From Flavobacterium shii (GTDB lineage Bacteria > Bacteroidota > Bacteroidia > Flavobacteriales > Flavobacteriaceae), in the NCBI RefSeq assembly GCF_025847235.1, contig NZ_JAOZEW010000021.1, positions 47,211-111,210 of the forward strand: 64,000 bases of DNA, given 5' to 3'. A program made the translations under genes and the position numbers. The notes below the pieces were generated by a model. That model did no database searches. It was not told the origin of the DNA and worked only from the letters and a program-made list of their open reading frames with translations. Each line of letters starts with the position of its first letter. Positions within the stretch are counted from its first letter, which is position 1. This document shows, piece by piece, positions 17,028 through 26,136 of this stretch.

Positions 17028-18248
17028 ATGAAAAAACCATTTATTTTTTTATTGCTATTCTTTATTCAATTTGTTAATAGTCAAGAACTAGCATTAGTTA
17101 AAAAAAACGGAAAGTTTGGATATCTTACCAAAGAAGGAACATTTCGTATTGAACCGAAATACAAATCTGCCAAAAGCTTCTCTGAAGGTTTAGCTGCTGT
17201 AGAGGACAATGGAAAATGGGGATTTATTGATGCTAAAGAAGCATGGGCTATTCCTGCAACTTTTGATAATGTGAAAGATTTTAATAGCGGTATATGTATT
17301 GTATCCAAAGATAAAAAATGGGTTTACATAAATACCAAAGGAGAAGTTCAAACGGCTCCATCTTCGGATAAATTATATGATTTTGGAGATGGTGTCGCTT
17401 TTATAAAACAAGGAAACAAAATTGGATTAATCAATTCGAAAATGGCAATTGTTTTAGAACCAAAATACGATGTTATAAAACCTTTTGAAAATGGTTTTGC
17501 AAGGGTAAAAAACGGGAATTACTGGGGAATTATAAATACTGCTGGAAAAGAAGTTGTAGAAACTACTTATGATGAAGTTGGTAATTATTTTAAAACCACA
17601 ACCTGGGCAAGAAAAGATAAAACTTTTGGATTAGTAAGTGGGGGGAAATTTATTCCTGTAGAAGGCGCAGACAAAATTTGGGATTTTGAATCTCAAGATT
17701 TAACCTATGCCCGAAAAGGTGGAAAAATTGGATACATCGATTTAAAAGGAAATTGGGCAATTCTTCCTATATATGATAAAGGAAAAGCTTTTTCCAAAAA
17801 TTTAGCTCCGGTTTGTGTTGGATCTAAATGGGGTTACATTAACCCAAAAGCAGAATTTATTATTCCGCCAACTTATAGTGATGCAGAAGTTTTTAGCACA
17901 AACGGATTGGCTCCTGTAAAAGAAAAAAATTGGGGATTCATCAATGAAACAGGAAAATTAGTAATTCCAACTCAATACAGTATAACCGCAAACGGATTCG
18001 TCATTGCCTTATTTGTACAACAAGACAAAGGATTTATTGATGGCTTGGCAAGAGTAAAAAATGAAGGAAAATGGGGGTTTCTTAAACCAGACGGAACTGT
18101 ATTAGGCAACCAATGGTTTGAAAACGCTGAACTGTTTTCGCAAACAAAAGAAAAAAACACTATAAATGAAATCGCTACTGAAAAGCCAAAAACAGAAACA
18201 AAATCTGTTACGAAGCCTGTTACAAAATCAGTAAATAAAAAAAAGTGA
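17028..18248 (+). CDS. Exported WG-repeat protein
   Basis: A 406-residue protein with a Sec signal peptide (about residues 1-18) and roughly nine WG/KWG-type repeats of about 45 residues, recognisable by units like GKWGFID and GSKWGYIN separated by P-x-Y/F-D segments. The C-terminal 30 residues are a Lys/Thr/Val-rich tail. WG repeats form beta-rich structures, usually in the periplasm or on the cell surface; a biochemical role is not known. It sits 39 bp after the ammonia-lyase and 40 bp before fabG-like, so it is probably in the pigment operon. Its function in pigment synthesis is unclear. Confidence 0.85.
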   Translation: MKKPFIFLLLFFIQFVNSQELALVKKNGKFGYLTKEGTFRIEPKYKSAKSFSEGLAAVEDNGKWGFIDAKEAWAIPATFDNVKDFNSGICIVSKDKKWVYINTKGEVQTAPSSDKLYDFGDGVAFIKQGNKIGLINSKMAIVLEPKYDVIKPFENGFARVKNGNYWGIINTAGKEVVETTYDEVGNYFKTTTWARKDKTFGLVSGGKFIPVEGADKIWDFESQDLTYARKGGKIGYIDLKGNWAILPIYDKGKAFSKNLAPVCVGSKWGYINPKAEFIIPPTYSDAEVFSTNGLAPVKEKNWGFINETGKLVIPTQYSITANGFVIALFVQQDKGFIDGLARVKNEGKWGFLKPDGTVLGNQWFENAELFSQTKEKNTINEIATEKPKTETKSVTKPVTKSVNKKK

Positions 18249-18288
18249 TAACATACATAGACCTATAAAAAATAAAATTTTACATAAT

Positions 18289-19020
18289 ATGAAATGTGCA
18301 TTAGTAACTGGTGGTTCACGAGGAATTGGGAGTGCTATTTGTAAAAAATTAGCTGTAGACACAGAATACCACATTCTGATTAATTATCACTCAAACAAAA
18401 TTGCTGCTGAACAAACGCTTGATGAAGTTATAAAATTAGGTGCAACAGCAGAAATTATACAATTTGATGTTTCCAATTTTGAAGAAGTTCAAAATGTTTT
18501 AACCCAATGGCAAGATGCAAATCCGGAAGCAATTGTTGAAGCAATTGTAAACAATGCCGGAATTACAAAAGACGGTTTGTTTATGTGGATGTCCCATGAA
18601 GACTGGAATGGTGTTATGAACACAAGTGTAGGCGGTTTTTTTAATGTCACACAATTTTTTATTCAAAAAATGCTTCGTAATAAATACGGACGTATTGTAA
18701 ATATGGTTTCGGTTTCGGGAGTAAAAGGTACTCCGGGTCAAACCAACTATTCTGCTGCAAAAGGTGCAATTGTAGCGGCTACCAAAGCATTAGCGCAAGA
18801 AGTAGCCAAAAGAAATATTACCGTAAATGCCGTTGCGCCAGGATTTATAAGAACCGATATGACGAGCCAACTGGACGAAAAAGAATTATTAAAATTAATT
18901 CCTGTAAATCGTTTTGGAGAAGCCGAAGAAGTTGCTAATTTGGTAAGCTTTTTGATTTCAAATAAATCAAGTTATATAACCGGTGAAATTATAAACATTA
19001 ACGGCGGAATATATTCTTAA
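18289..19020 (+). CDS. 3-oxoacyl-ACP reductase, FabG-like
   Basis: A 243-residue short-chain dehydrogenase. The NADPH-binding motif TGGSRGIG (7-14), the NNAG motif (88-91) and the catalytic S141-Y154-K158 are all present. It would reduce beta-ketoacyl-ACP intermediates during polyene elongation. It is immediately upstream of a ketosynthase and carrier protein, which argues for a pathway-dedicated ketoreductase and not the housekeeping FabG. Confidence 0.92.
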   Translation: MKCALVTGGSRGIGSAICKKLAVDTEYHILINYHSNKIAAEQTLDEVIKLGATAEIIQFDVSNFEEVQNVLTQWQDANPEAIVEAIVNNAGITKDGLFMWMSHEDWNGVMNTSVGGFFNVTQFFIQKMLRNKYGRIVNMVSVSGVKGTPGQTNYSAAKGAIVAATKALAQEVAKRNITVNAVAPGFIRTDMTSQLDEKELLKLIPVNRFGEAEEVANLVSFLISNKSSYITGEIININGGIYS

Positions 19021-19041
19021 AAAATTACTATAAAAAAGACG

Positions 19042-20265
19042 ATGGATAGGAGAGTTGTAATTACAGGAATGGGAATTTACTCATGTATCGGTACTTCCTT
19101 AAACGAAGTAAAGGAATCCCTGTATAACGGAAAATCAGGAATACAATTTGATGCCGAAAGAAAAGAATTTGGCTTTCAATCTGCCTTAACAGGTATGGTT
19201 CCAAAACCTGATTTAAAAAATTTGTTGACCCGAAGACAACGTATGAGTATTGGTGAAGAAACCGAATATGCTTATATGGCAACCATCGAAGCATTGAAAA
19301 ATGCTGGAATCGATGATGCTTTTTTCGACCACAATGAAGTAGGTATTATGTATGGTAATGATAGCGTTTCTAAAGCTATTATTGATGCAATCGACATTGT
19401 TCGAGAAAAAAAAGATACTGCCTTAATAGGTTCCGGGGCGATTTTTAAGTCCATGAACTCGACTGTTACAATGAACCTTTCGACAATATTTAAGTTAAGA
19501 GGTATAAATTTAACGATAAGTGCAGCCTGTGCAAGTGGCTCTCATGCTATAGGTCTTGCTTATTTTTTAATAAAAAGCGGATTTCAAGACACAGTAATTT
19601 GTGGTGGGTCGCAAGAAATCAATAAATACGCCATGTGTAGTTTTGATGGTTTAGGTGTTTTTGCTTCGGGAGAAGGAGATCCTACCAAAGCATCAAGACC
19701 TTTTGACGCAGGTCGTGATGGTTTAGTTCCTAGTGGTGGAGGCGCTACTTTAATTCTTGAAAGTTATGAATCGGCAATAAAACGAGGAGCAACTATCATT
19801 GCCGAAATTGGCGGTTATGGATTTTCATCAAATGGGGGTCATATTTCAACACCAAATGTCGAAGGACCATCAATTGCAATGCAAAGAGCACTTGATGATG
19901 CAAAAATAAATGCGTCCGATATTGACTACATAAATGCACATGCAACCTCAACCCCTGTTGGAGATGAAAATGAAGCCAAAGCTATCTTCGAAATCTTTGG
20001 CAAAAGCAATCCTTATGTAAGCTCCACAAAATCAATGACTGGGCATGAATGCTGGATGGCAGGCGCAAGCGAAGTCATTTATTCTATACTAATGATGCAA
20101 AATGATTTTATAGCTCCAAACATCAATTTGGAAAACCCAGACGAAGATGCTGCTAAATTAAATTTAGTTAAAACTACGTTAAATAGAAAAATTGATATAT
20201 TTTTGTCCAATTCCTTCGGATTTGGAGGAACCAATTCTGCATTGGTAGTTAAAAAGTTTAAATAG
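19042..20265 (+). CDS. Beta-ketoacyl-ACP synthase, FabF-like
   Basis: A 407-residue ketosynthase with a full catalytic set: C163 in SAACASGSHAIG, H300 in NAHATSTPVGD and H335 in SMTGHECW. It ends with the usual SNSFGFGGTNSALV segment. It forms a tight block with the ketoreductase upstream and a carrier protein 4 bp downstream. Aryl-polyene clusters typically carry a stand-alone ketosynthase besides the KS/CLF pair, thought to act in an early or initiating condensation; that role is inferred here. Confidence 0.92.
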   Translation: MDRRVVITGMGIYSCIGTSLNEVKESLYNGKSGIQFDAERKEFGFQSALTGMVPKPDLKNLLTRRQRMSIGEETEYAYMATIEALKNAGIDDAFFDHNEVGIMYGNDSVSKAIIDAIDIVREKKDTALIGSGAIFKSMNSTVTMNLSTIFKLRGINLTISAACASGSHAIGLAYFLIKSGFQDTVICGGSQEINKYAMCSFDGLGVFASGEGDPTKASRPFDAGRDGLVPSGGGATLILESYESAIKRGATIIAEIGGYGFSSNGGHISTPNVEGPSIAMQRALDDAKINASDIDYINAHATSTPVGDENEAKAIFEIFGKSNPYVSSTKSMTGHECWMAGASEVIYSILMMQNDFIAPNINLENPDEDAAKLNLVKTTLNRKIDIFLSNSFGFGGTNSALVVKKFK

Positions 20266-20269
20266 AATA

Positions 20270-20524
20270 ATGAATAAGCAAGAGATAATAGAAAAGATTA
20301 ATGGTTTTTTGGTTGATGAATTTGAAGTTGATAATGATGACATTGAGCCAGACGCTAATTTAAAAGATACTTTAGGACTAGATAGTTTAGACTATGTAGA
20401 TTTGGTAGTATCTATAGAATCTAATTTTGGCGTAAAATTAGTTGAAGTTGATTTCGTTGGCATTGCTACTTTTCAAAATTTTTATGACCTTATCGAAACC
20501 AAACTAAAAGCTAAAACTGCTTAA
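20270..20524 (+). CDS. Acyl carrier protein 1
   Basis: An 84-residue acidic carrier protein. The phosphopantetheine attachment serine is S39 in LGLDSLDYVDL. It lies between a ketosynthase and an LpxL-like acyltransferase, and its stop overlaps the next start (TAATG), indicating translational coupling. It should carry the growing polyene chain or the aryl starter; the second carrier protein is at 34602. Confidence 0.94.
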   Translation: MNKQEIIEKINGFLVDEFEVDNDDIEPDANLKDTLGLDSLDYVDLVVSIESNFGVKLVEVDFVGIATFQNFYDLIETKLKAKTA

Positions 20525-21408
20525 TGAGCAAATGGGATGGAAAATCTAAAGGAACAGTTTTAGGCTATAGAATATTCGTTTTTTTAATTCAAAAAGCGGG
20601 TGTTAAGTCTGCCTATTTCCTATTGTATTTTGTAGCAACTTACTATTTCCTTTTCCTCAAAAAAAGCAATCGTGCTATCTTTTATTACTTCAATAAAAGA
20701 CTGGGATATTCTTATTTTAAATCTAAAAAAATGGTTTTTAAAAGCTACTATGTTTTTGGACAAACCATTATTGATAAAGTCTCCATTTCTGCTGGAATGA
20801 GAGAGCAATTTACCTATGAATTCGACGGTATCGAAACGCTAAAAAATTTGCTTGCCGAAAAAAAAGGTGGCGTTTTGATTAGTGCACATATTGGGAATTT
20901 TGAAATTGCCGAACATTTTTTCGGAGAAATCGACATTGATTTCCAAATCAATCTGGTCACAACAGATTTAGAACATTCTGATATAAAAAAATACTTGGAA
21001 AGTGTTACCCAAAAACCTACTGTCAAGTTTATTATTATAAAGGACGATTTATCGCATATTTTCGAAATCAATGCTGCTCTGGGTCGAAACGAACTTATCT
21101 GTTTTACAGGTGATCGTTATTTTGAAGGAACAAAATCTTTATCAGATCAACTATTAGGACAAGAGGCTAATTTCCCTGCGGGACCTTTTTTAATTGCATC
21201 CCGATTAAAAGTGCCTGTAGTTTTTGTTTATGTAATGAAAGAACCAAACCTGCATTATCATTTATATGCACGTGAAGCCATTGTAAAACATCGCGACGAA
21301 AAAGGATTACTAAAAGCCTATATCGAAAGTGTAGAAACTATGCTTGAAAAACATCCTCTCCAATGGTTTAATTATTTTGATTTTTGGAACCAATTTAAAA
21401 ATAAATAA
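20524..21408 (+). CDS. LpxL/HtrB-like lysophospholipid-type acyltransferase
   Basis: A 294-residue membrane-associated acyltransferase of the lipid A late-acylation family. The N-terminus has a hydrophobic anchor at about 28-47; the catalytic HX4E motif is H122-IGNF-E127; the later TGDRYFEG segment fits substrate binding. In aryl-polyene and flexirubin clusters such enzymes are thought to acylate a lipid or the polyene. Coupled to the carrier protein, it could take its acyl donor from that ACP. It is a candidate for joining polyene acid to dialkylresorcinol, but lipid anchoring is equally possible. Confidence 0.87.
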   Translation: MSKWDGKSKGTVLGYRIFVFLIQKAGVKSAYFLLYFVATYYFLFLKKSNRAIFYYFNKRLGYSYFKSKKMVFKSYYVFGQTIIDKVSISAGMREQFTYEFDGIETLKNLLAEKKGGVLISAHIGNFEIAEHFFGEIDIDFQINLVTTDLEHSDIKKYLESVTQKPTVKFIIIKDDLSHIFEINAALGRNELICFTGDRYFEGTKSLSDQLLGQEANFPAGPFLIASRLKVPVVFVYVMKEPNLHYHLYAREAIVKHRDEKGLLKAYIESVETMLEKHPLQWFNYFDFWNQFKNK

Positions 21409-21473
21409 ACCTATAAAAAACACTACAATTTAATACGTTTTCTTTTATACTTTAGCGATTCTTAAAATAAAGT

Positions 21474-23117
21474 ATGAAAGAATTTGACACTATCATAATA
21501 GGTTCCGGAGTTGGTGGTTTAGCAACAGGTATTTGTTTGGCAAGAGCCGGACAAAGAGTCTTAATTCTAGAACAACATTATGTTCCTGGTGGTTGGAGTC
21601 ATAGCTTTACTTTAAAAGGGCAACGTTTTAGTCCCGGTGTGCATTATGTAGGTCTCATAGATAAAGGCGCTTCTACCAATGAGCTTTATCGCGGGTTAGG
21701 AATTGCCAATGATATGGTTTTCTTTCGAATGAATAAAAAAGCATACGAACATTGCCTGATTGGAAACAAAACTTTCGATTTGCCAGCAGGAATCGACAAC
21801 CTAAAAAAAACACTTTCCATACGTTTTCCTAAAGAAGAAAAAAACATAAATGAATACCTTTCATTAATCGAGAAAGTTAGCTTTGAACTACAATTAATGC
21901 CAAAGTTAAAAGGGCTGTGGCAAAAAATAACAGTCCCATTCCGAACGAAGCATTTTGGGAAATTTGCCTTGTTCCCTTTAAAAAAAGTAATAGGCTGGCA
22001 CATAAAAGATCCTATGCTCAAAGCTGTACTTAATATACAATGTGGCGATCATGGGCTTTCGCCAAATAAAGCCTGTTTTCCTGTACACTGTTCCGTAATG
22101 AGCCATTATTTTGATGGAGGATTTTATCCCATGGGAGGTGGTGGTGGAATTGTAAAAGCAATGACAAACGGAGTAAAAAAACATGGCGGAGAGATTCGAA
22201 TAAAACAAAGCGTCAAAAAGATAATTATTGAAAACAAAAAAGCAATCGGAGTTGAACTTGAAAACGGCGAAACCATTTTTGCCAAAAATATTGTTTCCAA
22301 TGCAGATCCGTCAATTACTTATTTGAATTTAATCGATAAAGAACATTTAAGTAAGTCACTTATCAAAAAACTACATAAAACAAAATACTCTGTAACCTCA
22401 TTAATCCTATTCCTGACACTGGATATGGATGTTACCCAATTTAACATCGATTCCGGTAATATATGGATGATGAAAGATGAAAATGATGATGCTAATTTCG
22501 AGAACTTAATGAGTAGCAACATCGATTCGGGAGATTCGTTCCCCGCAGTATTCATAAGTTGTACCACTCTTAAAGATCCTGCAAGTTTTAATGGTAGATA
22601 TCATAATTTTGAAATTGTTACTTATGTAAATTATGACAACTTAAAAGATTTTAACGGATTAGACGATTATCATAATGAAGAATACAAAATCTTCAAAGAA
22701 AAAGTCATTAATAAACTGATGAACAATGTCGAGAAAATCATTCCTAATGCAAAACAAAACGTTATCCAGGTTGAATTAGGAACACCAAAAACAAATGAGT
22801 TTTATATTAATTCGACCAAAGGGAATGTATATGGAACCGAAAAAACGCTAAATCAAGTCGGGCCTTTCTCCTATAAAAACAAATCCCAGATTGAAAATTT
22901 ATTCCTTTGCGGAGCCTGTACGTTATCTCATGGTGTTGCCGGAGCAACCTATTCGGGTGTTGCTGCTGCGGCATTAATTCTCAATTGCACATCCGATGAA
23001 TTATTAATCGAAGATAAAAATCAGGAAATACGTATTTATGATGCTGAAGATGAATCGACTTGGCCAGATTGGATTCACACAAAACGAACAGATAAAATCA
23101 GGAAATTCGTTTCATAA
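21474..23117 (+). CDS. CrtI/CrtISO-like FAD-dependent oxidoreductase 1
   Basis: A 547-residue flavoprotein of the phytoene desaturase / carotene isomerase / retinol saturase superfamily. The FAD motif IIGSGVGGLATG begins at residue 8; HSFTLKGQRFSPGVHYVGL and the C-terminal LFLCGACTLSHGVAGATYSG are family blocks. It could desaturate, isomerise or saturate polyene double bonds. A paralogue is at 46538. A weak -7-like TACTTTAG at 21448 lies shortly upstream, but there is no terminator, so it may be an internal promoter within the operon. Confidence 0.88.
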   Translation: MKEFDTIIIGSGVGGLATGICLARAGQRVLILEQHYVPGGWSHSFTLKGQRFSPGVHYVGLIDKGASTNELYRGLGIANDMVFFRMNKKAYEHCLIGNKTFDLPAGIDNLKKTLSIRFPKEEKNINEYLSLIEKVSFELQLMPKLKGLWQKITVPFRTKHFGKFALFPLKKVIGWHIKDPMLKAVLNIQCGDHGLSPNKACFPVHCSVMSHYFDGGFYPMGGGGGIVKAMTNGVKKHGGEIRIKQSVKKIIIENKKAIGVELENGETIFAKNIVSNADPSITYLNLIDKEHLSKSLIKKLHKTKYSVTSLILFLTLDMDVTQFNIDSGNIWMMKDENDDANFENLMSSNIDSGDSFPAVFISCTTLKDPASFNGRYHNFEIVTYVNYDNLKDFNGLDDYHNEEYKIFKEKVINKLMNNVEKIIPNAKQNVIQVELGTPKTNEFYINSTKGNVYGTEKTLNQVGPFSYKNKSQIENLFLCGACTLSHGVAGATYSGVAAAALILNCTSDELLIEDKNQEIRIYDAEDESTWPDWIHTKRTDKIRKFVS

Positions 23118-23124
23118 AATTAAT

Positions 23125-23132
23125 TACTTTTG
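23125..23132 (+). promoter_or_regulatory. Candidate internal promoter -7 element before darA
   Basis: TACTTTTG matches the Bacteroidota -7 consensus TAnnTTTG exactly and sits 38 bp before the darA start. No clear TTG element lies at the right distance upstream, so it is tentative. It would allow darA-darB to be expressed separately from the upstream genes. Confidence 0.35.
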
Positions 23133-23170
23133 CGCATAACCAAACGCTAAAACCAAAAGCCATAACCAAA

Positions 23171-24073
23171 ATGAAAAATGTTCTTTTTATTTATTACTCT
23201 CAATCTGGTCAACTAGAAAGTATAGCCCGAAATATTGCTAAACCATTCTTGAATTCAGATGAGTTTAAAGTAACGTTTCATGAAATACAATTAGAAAAAC
23301 CATTTCCGTTTCCTTGGGATAAAGATTCTTTTTTTGATGCTTTCCCCGAATCATTTAAACAAGTCCCAACGGCACTAAAACCAGTTCCCGAAGAAGTTTT
23401 AAATACAAAATTCGACTTGGTTCTATTGCATTATCAAGTTTGGTATTTATCTCCTTCTATCCCAATTAATTCATTTTTAAAAAGTCCGGAAGCACATAAG
23501 ATATTAAACAACACTCCTGTTGTAACCATTAGTGGATCTCGCAATATGTGGATCATGGCACAGGAAAAAATCAAAGTTTTATTAAAAGAAAACAATGCCA
23601 ACTTAGTTGGAAATGTAGCTTTAGTAGATCGCGTTGGTAATTTAATTAGTGTAATTACAATTGTAGAATGGATGTTCTCTGGAGTGAAAAAGAAGTATTT
23701 AGGAATTTTTCCATTACCGGGAGTTTCAGAAAAAGACATTCACGAATCTTCAAAATTTGGAGATATTATTGCGTCTAATCTAAAAGAAAACAACTTAAAA
23801 GAGCTCCAACCTAAATTAATCGCAAATTCGGCTGTACGTATTAGTTCCTATCTTGTAACTGTAGACAAAACCGCTAATAAAATTTTCACCAAATGGTCTG
23901 GTCTGATTTCCAGAAATAATAAGAACAGAAAAGTACTTCTTAAGGTATTTTATGTTTATTTATTCCTTGCAATTTGGTTAATATCGCCAATAGTGTATAT
24001 ATTGCACGTTATTACATATCCTATTAAAATAAACAAAATAAAAAAAGAAACTCAGTATTATCAAGGAGTTTAG
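23171..24073 (+). CDS. darA: Dialkylresorcinol condensing enzyme DarA
   Basis: A 300-residue protein matching the DarA family of flexirubin producers. The N-terminus has a flavodoxin-like start (IYYSQSGQLESIA) and a central HYQVWYLSPSIPINSFL segment; a C-terminal hydrophobic helix at about 265-290 suggests membrane association. DarA is known to act with DarB to condense beta-ketoacyl precursors into 2,5-dialkylcyclohexane-1,3-dione, which is then aromatised to the resorcinol. It is followed by darB 10 bp later, the diagnostic arrangement of the family. Confidence 0.93.
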   Translation: MKNVLFIYYSQSGQLESIARNIAKPFLNSDEFKVTFHEIQLEKPFPFPWDKDSFFDAFPESFKQVPTALKPVPEEVLNTKFDLVLLHYQVWYLSPSIPINSFLKSPEAHKILNNTPVVTISGSRNMWIMAQEKIKVLLKENNANLVGNVALVDRVGNLISVITIVEWMFSGVKKKYLGIFPLPGVSEKDIHESSKFGDIIASNLKENNLKELQPKLIANSAVRISSYLVTVDKTANKIFTKWSGLISRNNKNRKVLLKVFYVYLFLAIWLISPIVYILHVITYPIKINKIKKETQYYQGV

Positions 24074-24083
24074 ATCCCATATT

Positions 24084-25217
24084 ATGTTTGAAGTATATAT
24101 TACAAAAGCCGCAAAGTATTTGCCAAATGAAGCTGTTACCAATGATGAAATGGAAAGCTATTTGGGCCTTATCAATGATTCTGTTTCCAAAGCGAGACGA
24201 ATTATCTTGCGCAATAACAAGATTGTAAGCCGTTATTATGCAATAGATAAAGAAGGAAAAAGCACGCATAATAATGCTGAGCTAACCAAAAATGCTATTA
24301 CAAATTTGTTCGATGAGAATTTCACACCGCAAGACATGGAAGTCCTTTCATGCGGAACCTCAACACCAGATGTTTTTTTGCCATCCCATGCAGCTATGGT
24401 TCATGGATTGTTAAAAAACAAATCGGTTGAATTAAATTCTTCATCAGGAGTTTGTTGTGCAGGGATGAATTCCTTAAAATATGGATTCCTTTCTGTTAAA
24501 TCCGGAAATTCAAATAATGCAGTTTGCACCGGATCCGAGAAAGTTTCTTCTTGGTTCTTGTCGCACAAATATACCCCAGAAGTATCTAATCTAAAAACCT
24601 TGGAAGAACTACCTATAATTGCTTTCAAAAAAGATTTTTTAAGATGGATGTTATCTGATGGTTCAGGTGCTTTTTTATTAGAAAATAAACCAAGAGGTCC
24701 TATTTCTTTAAAAATAGAATGGATGGAAGCTTTTTCATACGCATATGAATTGGAAACTTGTATGTATGCCGGAGGAGATAAACTAGAATCTGGCGAAATT
24801 AAAGCCTGGAGTGATTATTCACCAGAAGAATGGTTAAATGAATCTGTGTTCTCTATCAAGCAGGATGTGAAATTACTGGATGAATTTATCCTGTCAAAAG
24901 GTGCCGAAAGTATGGGTATCGCGATGACAAAAAATAACATTACCGCAGATCAGGTTGATTATTTTATTCCACACGTTTCTTCACACTTTTTTGTTGAAGG
25001 TTTAAAGAAAAGCCTTGAAGAAAATAATGTTGGGATGGCCGATGAAAAATGGTTCATGAATCTTGCTCGTGTTGGAAACGTAGGTTCCGCATCTATTTAT
25101 CTTGCTGTTGAAGAATTAATGAATTCTGGAAAGTTAAAAATTGGCGATCGCATACTTTTATCAGTTCCAGAAAGCGGAAGATTCTCATTTGCGTATGCTT
25201 ATTTAACTGTTTGCTAA
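24084..25217 (+). CDS. darB: DarB, KAS III-like ketosynthase for dialkylresorcinol
   Basis: A 377-residue FabH-type ketosynthase. The active-site cysteine is most likely C125 in GVCCAGMNSL; the downstream YFIPHVSSHF supplies the catalytic His, and NLARVGNVGSAS the Asn. DarB forms the carbon-carbon bond between the two acyl precursors of the dialkylresorcinol. Its stop codon overlaps the start of the next gene (TAATG). With DarA and an aryl-polyene set this identifies a flexirubin-type pathway. Confidence 0.93.
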   Translation: MFEVYITKAAKYLPNEAVTNDEMESYLGLINDSVSKARRIILRNNKIVSRYYAIDKEGKSTHNNAELTKNAITNLFDENFTPQDMEVLSCGTSTPDVFLPSHAAMVHGLLKNKSVELNSSSGVCCAGMNSLKYGFLSVKSGNSNNAVCTGSEKVSSWFLSHKYTPEVSNLKTLEELPIIAFKKDFLRWMLSDGSGAFLLENKPRGPISLKIEWMEAFSYAYELETCMYAGGDKLESGEIKAWSDYSPEEWLNESVFSIKQDVKLLDEFILSKGAESMGIAMTKNNITADQVDYFIPHVSSHFFVEGLKKSLEENNVGMADEKWFMNLARVGNVGSASIYLAVEELMNSGKLKIGDRILLSVPESGRFSFAYAYLTVC

Positions 25218-25648
25218 TGAAAACAACTTTACTTTTAGAAAAAGAAGCTGTCGAAAATTTATTACCACAAAAGTTTCCTTTTGTAATGGTCGATAAGATG
25301 TTTTCATTCGATGAAACTTCTTTAGTCTCTGGTTTAAAAATTCAAAGTGAAAATATTTTTTCAGAAAACGGGACTTTTCTAGAAGCTGGATTAATAGAAC
25401 ACATGGCACAATCTGTGGCTTTGCATACTGGATATGCATTTTTCTTAAAACAAGAAAAAGCGCCAACAGGTTATATCGGTTCTATCAAGCAAATTGATAT
25501 AAAGAAACTGCCAAATGTAAACGATGAAATTCAATCGACGATAACAATTCTACAAGAATTTGCCGGAATAACACTCGTAGATATCGTTACAACATTAAAC
25601 AATGAAGAAATTGCCAGCGGTCAGATGAAGACCGTTTTGGCTAAATAA
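25217..25648 (+). CDS. Hotdog-fold dehydratase-like protein 1 (no catalytic His seen)
   Basis: A 143-residue single hotdog domain related to beta-hydroxyacyl-ACP dehydratases. It has the start LLPQKFPFVMVDK and the helix LEAGLIEHMAQS, which contains the FabZ-type Glu. The GHFPxxPxxPGV segment with the catalytic His is absent. The ATG at 25217 is used because it overlaps the darB stop; the TTG two codons earlier would lie inside darB. It may be a dehydratase subunit that needs a His-bearing partner; the 40679 protein has that His. Confidence 0.82.
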   Translation: MKTTLLLEKEAVENLLPQKFPFVMVDKMFSFDETSLVSGLKIQSENIFSENGTFLEAGLIEHMAQSVALHTGYAFFLKQEKAPTGYIGSIKQIDIKKLPNVNDEIQSTITILQEFAGITLVDIVTTLNNEEIASGQMKTVLAK

Positions 25649-25656
25649 TATAGCAG

Positions 25657-26115
25657 ATGGACACTTTAGTAGACATACGAAATTATCTCCCACATCGTGA
25701 GCCTATGCTTATGGTCGATTTAATTCTTACGATAGATGCTCAAAGTGTCGAAACAATATTTTTGATAAAAGAAGACAATATTTTTGTCGACAAGAATACT
25801 TTTATCGAAGCCGGATTAATAGAGAATGTAGCGCAAACCTGTTCCTCTATTGTAGCGCAAAAATATTTTGCCAATCCAGATGGAGAAGAAAGTGTAAGCG
25901 TCATTGGTTTTATCAGTACACTTAAAAATCTCAAAATATACGAATTACCAAAGGTGAACAATAGTATAATTACACGAGCAACTTTAGTTTCTAAATTTGC
26001 TGGAGACGATTATACATTATGTACGATGAGTTGCGAAAGTTTTCATGAAGATAAAATGCTTTTGGAATGTGAGATTAATTTGTTCATTCAAAAAACAAAT
26101 TCGGCTGTTTTATAA
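25657..26115 (+). CDS. Hotdog-fold dehydratase-like protein 2
   Basis: A 152-residue hotdog protein with YLPHREPMLMVD at the N-terminus and EAGLIENVAQTCSSIV as the central helix. Like its neighbour it keeps the Glu of the FabZ helix but lacks a GHFP-type His. It is 8 bp from the previous gene, and both resemble ApeP-type proteins of aryl-polyene clusters. A role in dehydrating 3-hydroxyacyl-ACP is inferred; activity alone is doubtful. Confidence 0.83.
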   Translation: MDTLVDIRNYLPHREPMLMVDLILTIDAQSVETIFLIKEDNIFVDKNTFIEAGLIENVAQTCSSIVAQKYFANPDGEESVSVIGFISTLKNLKIYELPKVNNSIITRATLVSKFAGDDYTLCTMSCESFHEDKMLLECEINLFIQKTNSAVL

Positions 26116-26136
26116 AATTTCAATCGAAAACATCAA

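Noticed and set aside
17028..18248. CRISPR-like periodicity in the WG-repeat gene
   Set aside because: The periodicity is at the protein level, units vary in length and sequence, and no fixed repeat-spacer structure exists in DNA.
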